In this document: piece after piece, positions 1 to 4,813 of the stretch
Numbering within the stretch: position 1 is the first letter of the stretch
Layout: every line of letters starts with the position of its first letter
DNA from: Methylotenera sp.
GTDB lineage: Bacteria > Pseudomonadota > Gammaproteobacteria > Burkholderiales > Methylophilaceae
Length of the DNA: 5,569 nt
NCBI GenBank assembly: GCA_027310735.1
Contig: DAIDAH010000179.1
Span: 1-5,569, forward strand
Direction of reading: 5' to 3'
The notes under the pieces: model-generated
Databases searched by the model: none
What the model was told of the DNA's origin: nothing
The model's input: the letters and a program-made list of their open reading frames with translations, nothing else
Position numbers and translations under genes: made by a program

Positions 1-16
1 GTGTCCTTTTAATAAA

Positions 17-49
17 TGAATGGTTGTTTTATCAATACACCACCATTCA
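17..49 (-). terminator. Possible terminator hairpin downstream of the J-domain operon
   Basis: TGAATGGT at 17-24 is the perfect reverse complement of ACCATTCA at 42-49, giving an 8-bp stem with a 17-nt loop. Read on the minus strand, the stem is followed by TTTATT, a weak U-tract. It sits about 30 bp past the last stop codon of the operon, where a terminator would be expected. The long loop and short U-tract make intrinsic termination plausible rather than certain. A second, smaller stem (58-62 with 67-71, loop TCCG) lies between it and the stop codon. Confidence 0.4.
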
Positions 50-81
50 GTTGATTTTAGAGTCCGCTCTAGTTTTGAGTG

Positions 82-1329
82 CTATTTCTTTGCTTTTTGA
101 ATATTGCAGTGGTCTTCTAAATAAACCATTACTTCTTTTAACTGCTCATCTGAATGGTCTAATAAAAAGGGCTGTGCTTCTTCAATAAAGTCACTCCAAA
201 GTGAACGTAATTGTTCAATTTCATCATGTGGTGCTTTCTCAATAAGTTTGAGTACATCGCTTTGTAAAATGCCATGCTCACGAATGCTTAATACAGCTTT
301 CTTTGCTTCACTCACTTTTAGCGAAGTTTTTTGTTCCAAGCCTGATGCTGCGCATAGGAACAAGGTTAAGAGTAGCGCGTCATCTTCAGTGCCACCAGTA
401 AGGGCAAACCAGTCTACTGCCAGCATTTTGTCGAACTTGCTCATTTCATTGAAGTGATCATGTAAATAGAAGTATTTACGGTCTTTCAGATCACTAAACA
501 CCGATTGTAGCGGCACCGATGGATTGACTATTTTTGGAAGGTCTTCAGTTTTGATTGTAGCGAGTATGTTATTAGCATAGTCTAAAAACTCGGCAGGAAT
601 ATCATCCATGAATTTGGTTGAGCAAGTGATATCACCCAAGAAACCCCACTCTTTGCGCATAGATGTAAAAATTTCGAACAACCCTGCTTCATCAGGTAAG
701 CCGCTTTTATTGCCGCCTACTTTCTTTGTACCATACGCCAAAGTGAGAAAATAGGTGCGGATAACGTGTTCAGCTGATGCATGAAATTCGTTTAATTTAC
801 TAATGGGGGTGCCAGTCTTTTTAATTATCCATGAAGCAAAATCCAGTTCTTTTTTGAACTGTTCGCAATCTTTAACGGTTTGTCTATATTTAGTGACTGG
901 CATACCTTTAACTAAAGATTTTTTAAGAAAATCGCGCTCAGAATCAAGTCGTGTTGAGCCAAAGTACCCATCTTCAGGCAAGCTAAAGAGTACTTTAAGC
1001 ATTTGCGAACCACCCCGAGACAGTGCGCGGAATGGCTTTTCTTTAAGTAGCATGGCGGCTTTATCAAGCTCATTACCTGTAGTGTCTTCAAGATACAAAC
1101 TCACTAGACTCACCATGCGTTTCATGGAGATTTCAAGGTTTTTTCTTAAGTGAGCAGACTCACCAAAATACTCGGCAATCTGTACCGCACCTGTGGCTGC
1201 ATCATTCACAATTTCATCAACTCTGGCGGCGTCTATAACATTGTGCTTAACTGCATACTTAAAAGCCTTTTCAAAGAAAGGCGCATTATCGTAGGCTGCA
1301 ATAGTCTGTGTTTGTTTTGTGCTGGACAT
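82..1329 (-). CDS. Uncharacterised 415-aa soluble protein, last gene of the J-domain operon
   Basis: I do not recognise this family. The protein has no signal peptide, and its most hydrophobic stretch (residues 317-330, LLLTLFLCAASG region) is too short and isolated for a convincing membrane span, so it is probably cytoplasmic. Composition suggests a mostly helical fold. Landmarks are a Gly-rich turn with basic residues (RALSRGGSQ, 101-109), a Lys-rich stretch (157-171), a loop GTKKVGGNKSG (200-210), an aromatic/His patch (YFYLHDHF, 286-293) and a charged C-terminal helix ending in QKAKK. The ATG lies 32 bp after the stop of the preceding gene and has no clear Shine-Dalgarno sequence. Its translation may therefore depend on the upstream gene, and the start is less certain than the frame. 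The long uninterrupted frame and its place in a same-strand cluster make it a real gene. The function is unknown; the only clue is association with a J-domain co-chaperone. Confidence 0.87.
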   Translation of the reverse strand: MSSTKQTQTIAAYDNAPFFEKAFKYAVKHNVIDAARVDEIVNDAATGAVQIAEYFGESAHLRKNLEISMKRMVSLVSLYLEDTTGNELDKAAMLLKEKPFRALSRGGSQMLKVLFSLPEDGYFGSTRLDSERDFLKKSLVKGMPVTKYRQTVKDCEQFKKELDFASWIIKKTGTPISKLNEFHASAEHVIRTYFLTLAYGTKKVGGNKSGLPDEAGLFEIFTSMRKEWGFLGDITCSTKFMDDIPAEFLDYANNILATIKTEDLPKIVNPSVPLQSVFSDLKDRKYFYLHDHFNEMSKFDKMLAVDWFALTGGTEDDALLLTLFLCAASGLEQKTSLKVSEAKKAVLSIREHGILQSDVLKLIEKAPHDEIEQLRSLWSDFIEEAQPFLLDHSDEQLKEVMVYLEDHCNIQKAKK

Positions 1330-1361
1330 AAATGGTGATTAGGTTTTGTTATGTAAACGGC

Positions 1362-2033
1362 TTAAATAGCAGAATCCTCATCGTCATCATCTTTAGTTGC
1401 TTTTTCTATGACTGGCTCAGGGCTTGTAAAGATACCTTCATCACTCTCAACTGCTGGTGCAACATCAGTGATAGGCCTCTCCTGTAACTTAACCTTCAAT
1501 AGCGTATGTACAATATTATAGATATCTTCATGTTCATGGCGTAGCAACCATGTCATTTCTTTCCAATCATGGTCGCTGATTTCAGTGCGTGAAACATCTT
1601 CAGTTTCTAGTGCTGCAAAGGTATCACCAACAACTTCTTCTGCACGGTCTGATAAGTAGTCGGCTAAGGTCTCATAACCAAATTCAAGTTCAGCAATTGC
1701 ATTGATAAATTCGCTTGCATCTGCATCTTCTCTAAAAATGACAGAGTTGATCATGCCGCGTAGATGTTCATTGGACACATCTTTATAGAGACGGTCTAAA
1801 ACAACGACACGCGCAAACTGCTCAGGCGTAATCAACAAGTTCAAGAGCGACTGTTTTGATGAGTCGTATTCACGGATAATCGCTAATAGGTCTTTCGAAG
1901 GCATTTCATCCAGTACCTCTACCAAGGCATGGTCGCCCTCTGTTTCGACGAGCGCTGTGAGTAATGATTCAGCTCGTACGACATCCCCTGCTTTAATTAG
2001 GCTGCTTGCCTGTACAACGATTGAATGTGTCAT
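1362..2033 (-). CDS. Uncharacterised helical-repeat protein with acidic tail (223 aa)
   Basis: This is a cytoplasmic protein of unknown function with no signal peptide or membrane segment. Residues 1-135 read as successive short amphipathic helices. The stretch around 35-85 (EVLDEMPSKDLLAIIREY, then LLNLLITPEQFARVVVLDRLYKD) reminds me of helical-solenoid modules such as those in the DUF6178 family, or more loosely the MgtE N-terminal domain. This is pattern memory, not an alignment. Residues 150-185 form another helical block with a His/Glu/Asp cluster (RHEHEDIYNIVH, 165-176). From about 190 on, the protein is Pro/Glu/Asp-rich and probably disordered, ending in DDDDEDSAI. The ATG is preceded by AGGG at a good distance. 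The gene starts 29 bp after the stop of the 163-aa gene and stops 32 bp before the 415-aa gene, consistent with one transcript. Confidence 0.88.
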   Translation of the reverse strand: MTHSIVVQASSLIKAGDVVRAESLLTALVETEGDHALVEVLDEMPSKDLLAIIREYDSSKQSLLNLLITPEQFARVVVLDRLYKDVSNEHLRGMINSVIFREDADASEFINAIAELEFGYETLADYLSDRAEEVVGDTFAALETEDVSRTEISDHDWKEMTWLLRHEHEDIYNIVHTLLKVKLQERPITDVAPAVESDEGIFTSPEPVIEKATKDDDDEDSAI

Positions 2034-2062
2034 GTTTACCCTATCGTATTAACTTAAATCAA

Positions 2063-2554
2063 CTAGTGGCTATCAAAGCCCTGTTCGGCCATCCACTCGC
2101 CGCCAGATTCGGCGAGATCATCGGATTCTTCCATCTCCATTTCCTCAGCCGCATCTTCGCTAACTTCATAGAGTGCATATAGATGTTCTAGCATTACGGT
2201 TGTTAATAAAAACTGTTCACCACCCGCTTCTGTTTTCAGTTGATCAACAAGAGTGCTTGCCCAAGGCTGAAATTGAACACTATCTGCAATAGAGGCCCAA
2301 GAAGGGAATTTAGAAGGTTCTTTATCTAGGTAGCTAAGAATCGTTGCCGCCTTTTTAACTTTAATACTTCTATGAAAAATTACCGCCATCATTTCTGGGT
2401 TAGTGTTAATCATCGGCATTAAATCAGGAATTTGTGATCGTTTTTCTTTGAGACGATCGGCTAACACGTCATCACCACCGGAGTCGGTTTTTAAGTCATC
2501 AATGTCAGCCACATAAGTGGCCATTAGGTCTGTAAAGTAGCGTGATATTCTCAT
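2063..2554 (-). CDS. Uncharacterised 163-aa protein, translationally coupled to the J-domain gene
   Basis: I do not recognise this family. I chose the ATG at 2554 because it overlaps the J-domain stop codon as ATGA (2554-2551), a common sign of translational coupling. The frame can be extended to a TTG at 2587 (174 aa), but that would overlap the J-domain gene by 37 bp and has no good Shine-Dalgarno sequence. The ATG has only a weak GGA about 11 nt upstream, which also fits coupling. The protein is soluble, with a helical core (residues 1-130), a Met-rich segment (45-60), a Trp-containing stretch KFPSWASIADSVQFQPWAS (82-100) and a strongly acidic Glu/Asp/Met tail from 131, ending GEWMAEQGFDSH. 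Close coupling to a J domain suggests stoichiometric production, perhaps as partner or client, but that is inference. Confidence 0.85.
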   Translation of the reverse strand: MRISRYFTDLMATYVADIDDLKTDSGGDDVLADRLKEKRSQIPDLMPMINTNPEMMAVIFHRSIKVKKAATILSYLDKEPSKFPSWASIADSVQFQPWASTLVDQLKTEAGGEQFLLTTVMLEHLYALYEVSEDAAEEMEMEESDDLAESGGEWMAEQGFDSH

Positions 2555-2832
2555 TGCTTTATGATTCCATTTAAGTAGTACTGCCAAATTTCACGTGCTG
2601 TATCTATTGGGCTGTCCAATAAACTGCGCCTACGATTTTCGTCGTAGTTTTTTCTTTTCTCTGTGTCGGAAAGTATTTCATAGGCCTCCTGCACTAAGCG
2701 AAATTTTGCAGGAGCATCACTAGATGCATTTTTATCAGGATGTAATTGGGATGCCATCTTGCGATAGGCGGTTTTTATTTCAGTTAATGTAGCCGTGGCT
2801 GCAACACCTAAAATAGCGTAATGATCTTTCAA
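2551..2832 (-). CDS. Small J-domain (DnaJ-like, class C) co-chaperone
   Basis: J-domain proteins stimulate the ATPase of DnaK/Hsp70 and deliver clients to it. Residues 3-66 form a complete J domain: helix I with the typical YAILGV start (5-10), helix II (TEIKTAYRKMASQ, 17-29), the essential HPD motif at 31-33 followed by KN, helix III (KFRLVQEAYEILSD, 43-56) and helix IV ending RKNYDENRRR. The remaining 23 or so residues form one predicted helix (DTAREIWQYYLNGIIKQ). There is no Gly/Phe region, zinc finger or C-terminal client-binding domain, so specificity probably comes from partners, most simply the three co-encoded proteins. At 93 aa it is far shorter than DnaJ (about 375 aa) but typical of minimal J proteins. 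Translation starts at TTG behind GGTGGG. The frame is closed upstream by a stop at 2854-2856, with no ATG between. Confidence 0.94.
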   Translation of the reverse strand: MKDHYAILGVAATATLTEIKTAYRKMASQLHPDKNASSDAPAKFRLVQEAYEILSDTEKRKNYDENRRRSLLDSPIDTAREIWQYYLNGIIKQ

Positions 2833-2843
2833 TTTTACCCACC
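2830..2843 (-). promoter_or_regulatory. Shine-Dalgarno sequence deciding a TTG start for the J-domain gene
   Basis: On the minus strand, GGTGGG is followed about 5-6 nt later by TTG, the first codon of the protein beginning (M)KDHYAILGV. No ATG or GTG lies between this TTG and the in-frame stop at 2854-2856, and the J-domain motif begins two residues later, so little room remains for another start. A weak start codon with a good ribosome site may limit translation of the whole coupled unit. Confidence 0.7.
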
Positions 2844-2872
2844 AAATTAAACTCTATATGTATTAAATGTAA

Positions 2873-2939
2873 AGCTCGGTACTTAATAAGTCTTTTTTAG
2901 ACGTATTTTTATTGTTTTTTTTACCCGTATTGCCGAGCT
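2873..2939 (-). promoter_or_regulatory. Stem-forming 5' leader of the J-domain operon
   Basis: AGCTCGG (2873-2879) pairs perfectly with CCGAGCT (2933-2939). In the minus-strand transcript this closes a loop of more than 50 nt that is very A-rich and contains a small hairpin (GTCT, five A, AGAC at 2890-2902). The structure lies between the putative -10 box and the ribosome site, where a leader controlling translation or mRNA stability would act. I recognise no known riboswitch or RNA thermometer class, and the closing stem alone is not proof of function. Confidence 0.35.
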
Positions 2940-2955
2940 ATCAGAGCGTTGCTGC

Positions 2956-2964
2956 ATTATAGCA
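2956..2964 (-). promoter_or_regulatory. Possible extended -10 promoter for the J-domain operon
   Basis: The minus strand carries TGCTATAAT, a perfect sigma-70 -10 hexamer with the TGn extension. No good -35 hexamer is found 16-18 bp upstream (GCAAAG at the 17-bp position), but extended -10 promoters tolerate that. It would start a transcript near 2949 with a leader of roughly 115 nt before the TTG codon. An alternative -35-like TTTACA lies nearer the gene but lacks a good -10 partner. Confidence 0.4.
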
Positions 2965-3112
2965 AGAGTTGTCATAACCTTTGCGATGTTAGTGAGGTTT
3001 GACAGATGAGATGGTCGCAAAACTGGCTTGAAGAGCCTCAGACGTGTTGATTGTATTTAAGGTGGTCTATGTTTGACGTGCCTCAACAAGCAACACGTTG
3101 CTCTTCGGTAGA

Positions 3113-3133
3113 GTAGATATATGTAATATCTAC
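3113..3133. repeat. Perfect 8-bp inverted repeat with 5-nt spacer
   Basis: GTAGATAT and ATATCTAC flank the spacer ATGTA. The arms are AT-rich and symmetrical, as in the binding site of a dimeric regulator or a small hairpin. On the plus strand it is followed by a run of A, and on the minus strand it is preceded by a T-run, so it is not a normal terminator in either direction. The nearest gene start it could control is that of the J-domain operon, about 280 bp away. Confidence 0.45.
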
Positions 3134-3256
3134 AAAAAATGTATTGAATGCTTGTGCAGTGAGTGTATTTTAGTCGACTCTCGCATAAGTATTTAGTGCC
3201 AAAATAAGTGAGTCTTATGCACCATAATCTTCTCAATCAGTTAATGGTGTGGCTTC

Positions 3257-3289
3257 ATTGATGCCCTTTTTTTCGTCATAAGCATCAAT
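3257..3289 (-). terminator. Inverted repeat downstream of the OmpA-type gene, possible terminator or 3' stabiliser
   Basis: ATTGATGC (3257-3264) and GCATCAAT (3282-3289) form a perfect 8-bp stem with a 17-nt loop, about 50 bp past the stop of the lipoprotein gene. The homopolymer run (seven T on the plus strand) lies inside the loop instead of after the stem, so it does not meet the rule for an intrinsic terminator. A further GCATCAA at 3327-3333 could compete for the same left arm. Confidence 0.3.
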
Positions 3290-3339
3290 CCTTGATTGTT
3301 AATTTAGTAAGTTTTACATTTTTAATGCATCAACTTTCA

Positions 3340-4002
3340 TTACTGTGGTACCGCTGGCGCAGGCTCTGCAACAAATATTTCTACACGGCGGTTTTTAGCT
3401 TTGTTCGCTGGAGTGTCATTTGCAACTAAAGGTTCGTGTGAGCCTCGACCTTCGATAGATAATCGATTAGAAGCTACATTTCTTGCCGTCAGATAATCTC
3501 GTACAGATCTTGCACGATTGAGGGATAGTGGATCATTAATCGCGTCTGTTCCAGTGCTGTCTGTATGTCCTACGATCGTGATTGTCGTCGCTGTGTTTTT
3601 ATTCAAGCTATCGGCAAAAGTATTTAACACGGTTCTGAAGTTTGACTTAATATCAGAACGATTAACATCAAAAGAAATATCGCTGGGAATGTCAAGTTTT
3701 AGGCGATTATCTGGGGTTTGCGTCACAGCAACACCTGTGCCTGCGGTTGCTGCTTCCATTTGTTTCTTTTGCTCTTGCATGCGTTTCGACCAAACGTTTC
3801 CGGCAACACCACCTGCCGCAGCCCCCACAACTGCACCAATTGCCGCACCTTTTTTGCCCCCAGCAAGGGCGCCGATTACGATGCCAGCACCGGCACCGAT
3901 ACCAGCACCTTGTGCGGTACCCTTCTGGGTTTCTGTCATATTGGCGCAACTAGTCAAAGTAGATGCAATTAGAACTGATGTGATTATAATTTTTACTGAC
4001 AT
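3340..4002 (-). CDS. yiaD: OmpA-family lipoprotein with glycine zipper (YiaD-like)
   Basis: This outer-membrane lipoprotein should anchor non-covalently to peptidoglycan. Residues 1-18 are a lipoprotein signal peptide with lipobox LTSC, so Cys19 would be acylated. Position +2 is Ala, not Asp, which predicts sorting to the outer membrane. Residues 31-70 are a Gly/Ala-rich glycine zipper, followed by a Lys/Gln/Met linker (72-84). The OmpA C-terminal domain covers about 100-212. Its peptidoglycan-contact pair is intact: Asp148 in GHTDSTG and Arg163 in LSLNRARSV, with the usual 15-residue spacing, plus the closing NRRVEIF. Length and order match E. coli YiaD (219 aa as I recall), so the symbol marks family resemblance, not proven orthology. 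The protein ends in a short Pro/Ala tail. A GAGAAA-like ribosome site precedes the ATG. It lies 86 bp downstream of the GGDEF-like gene and may be cotranscribed or have its own promoter in the AT-rich gap. Confidence 0.94.
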   Translation of the reverse strand: MSVKIIITSVLIASTLTSCANMTETQKGTAQGAGIGAGAGIVIGALAGGKKGAAIGAVVGAAAGGVAGNVWSKRMQEQKKQMEAATAGTGVAVTQTPDNRLKLDIPSDISFDVNRSDIKSNFRTVLNTFADSLNKNTATTITIVGHTDSTGTDAINDPLSLNRARSVRDYLTARNVASNRLSIEGRGSHEPLVANDTPANKAKNRRVEIFVAEPAPAVPQ

Positions 4003-4088
4003 AGCGTTTCTCGCATTATTAATAATATAAAAAGCATTCTAGATTAAGATGGTTTTATTGAGCAGTCGACTAACTACTTACATTTAGT

Positions 4089-4616
4089 CTAGCACTTCAT
4101 GAGCACTGTATCCGTCGCTGAGAACCGAAATGTATGGCTTGCAAGGTGATGCTTGTTTACTTTTAAGTAGTTAAGAAATTCTATTGATTTAGTGGGTAAC
4201 TTATTTATTTCGATGCCAGTTAAGGGAATTAGGAAGATTGAGATCTCTCGATCCACCATATTTAAAGCATGGTGTTTTTCCTCTTGAAATATCCTAAGGA
4301 TTTTGTCATGTAGTTTTTCGTCATCTGAGGTATAGGGTGCTATAACCCAAAAATCAGTACCATCTCTAGCAACTATATCGGTTTTACGAAATGCCTTTGC
4401 TAATGATTCCGTGACCAACGATAACTGCTGGCATGCGTCTAGTGCACCATAATTATCAGCAAGTTCGTTGTTGTTGCCATACTCAATATGTACCATGTCA
4501 AATTGCAATGGATTAGAAAAACGCTGAATAAGCAACAGCAACCAGTCCAGAATAATAAGAAATGCACGTCGCGCCACTATATCATTAATAACAATTTCAT
4601 TATCTTCAATAGTCAT
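4089..4616 (-). CDS. Degenerate GGDEF-domain protein, probably catalytically inactive
   Basis: GGDEF domains make cyclic di-GMP from two GTP. This 175-residue protein follows the domain's layout but has lost key residues. Residues 10-30 (INDIVARRAFLIILDWLLLL) match the entry helix. Residues 41-57 (MVHIEYGNNNELADNYG) align with the metal-binding DxDxFKxxND-YGH segment, with the first Asp replaced by His43. Residues 72-91 (LAKAFRKTDIVARDGTDFWV) align with the R-D-VAR-GGDEF segment, the signature reading GTDFW at 86-90. Synthesis of c-di-GMP is therefore unlikely; a role as a binding or regulatory remnant is inferred. No sensor domain or clear membrane segment precedes the domain. The RxxD inhibitory site is not evident at its usual place. 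The start is supported by GGAG 7 nt before the ATG. Upstream lies a secreted repeat protein and downstream an OmpA-type lipoprotein, so an envelope-related role is possible. Confidence 0.78.
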   Translation of the reverse strand: MTIEDNEIVINDIVARRAFLIILDWLLLLIQRFSNPLQFDMVHIEYGNNNELADNYGALDACQQLSLVTESLAKAFRKTDIVARDGTDFWVIAPYTSDDEKLHDKILRIFQEEKHHALNMVDREISIFLIPLTGIEINKLPTKSIEFLNYLKVNKHHLASHTFRFSATDTVLMKC

Positions 4617-4703
4617 AAACCAGCTCCACTTAATGGGCTTTAGTTTCTATTGTGCGCTTCATATGCAAGAATGCCATACGTGAAAATACCTATACCACAA
4701 GCT

Positions 4704-4729
4704 GATTGAGCCTGCATGCAGGCTCAATC
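4704..4729. terminator. Perfect 26-bp palindrome, likely terminator hairpin or operator
   Basis: The half-site GATTGAGCCTGCA is followed immediately by its exact reverse complement, so all 26 bp are symmetric. As RNA it gives an 11-bp stem with a CATG loop. TATACC (4691-4696) and GGTATA (4730-4735) can add an outer stem with a 7-nt bulge. It lies about 70 bp past the stop of the secreted-protein gene and about 90 bp before the GGDEF-like start. The downstream U-tract on the minus strand is poor (TATTTT some distance away), so it may act by mRNA stabilisation or as a regulator site instead. Confidence 0.5.
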
Positions 4730-4783
4730 GGTATATGCGGTTTATGGTTTAAAAAAGTGGTCTATTCTACTTCCATGAAACTT

Positions 4784-4813
4784 AGTCTGGTTGACTTTAA
4801 AACAATCCAGACT
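4784..4813. repeat. 7-bp inverted repeat spanning the stop codon of the secreted-protein gene
   Basis: AGTCTGG (4784-4790) and CCAGACT (4807-4813) surround the TAA stop at 4797-4799, with 16 nt between them. The element could form a weak hairpin at the 3' end of the coding sequence. With arms this short, chance is a fair explanation. Confidence 0.25.

Larger units (their letters stand above)
2833..3339. other. Gene-free 507-bp region rich in inverted repeats
   Basis: No credible coding frame is present; ATG frames here give peptides of about 15 residues without ribosome sites. The left part (2833 to about 2965) holds the J-domain operon leader and possible promoter. The rest is about 370 bp containing several short perfect inverted repeats: 3113-3133, 3183-3220, 3220-3249 and 3257-3289, plus a weak one at 3089-3102. 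It may hold the 3' end of the OmpA-type gene transcript, regulator sites or an unrecognised small RNA. I cannot tell which from sequence alone. Confidence 0.6.

Noticed and set aside
248..1338. Three plus-strand frames opposite the 415-aa gene
   Set aside because: Composition looks random, no motifs or ribosome sites are present, and the opposite strand has one continuous frame.
2587..2832. The J-domain gene as a fragment of a full-length dnaJ
   Set aside because: It has its own ribosome site, an intact J domain and a coupled stop codon. No G/F or zinc-finger coding remains are seen downstream in any frame I checked.
2999..3027. Plus-strand TTGACA as a -35 element
   Set aside because: The hexamer is perfect, but at 16-18 bp spacing the -10 position reads AACTGG, ACTGGC or CTGGCT, and no plus-strand gene follows.
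3707..3972. Three more overlapping frames (68-84 codons) across the glycine zipper
   Set aside because: They are Cys/Arg/His-rich translations of the same repetitive GC-richer stretch in other frames, with no ribosome site.
3518..4030. Plus-strand frame of 170 codons opposite the lipoprotein gene
   Set aside because: It mirrors the Gly/Ala-rich zipper of the OmpA-type gene, giving Pro/Ala runs. It has no domain and lies fully across a well-supported minus-strand gene.
3172..4071. Two copies of the palindrome AGTCGACT on either side of the lipoprotein gene (3172-3179 and 4064-4071)
   Set aside because: An 8-mer found twice with different flanks is compatible with chance and shows no target-site or integration features.
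4660..4680. Sigma-54-like TGGCAT...TTGCA upstream of the GGDEF-like gene on the minus strand
   Set aside because: Only 7 bp separate GG and GC, where a sigma-54 promoter needs 10.
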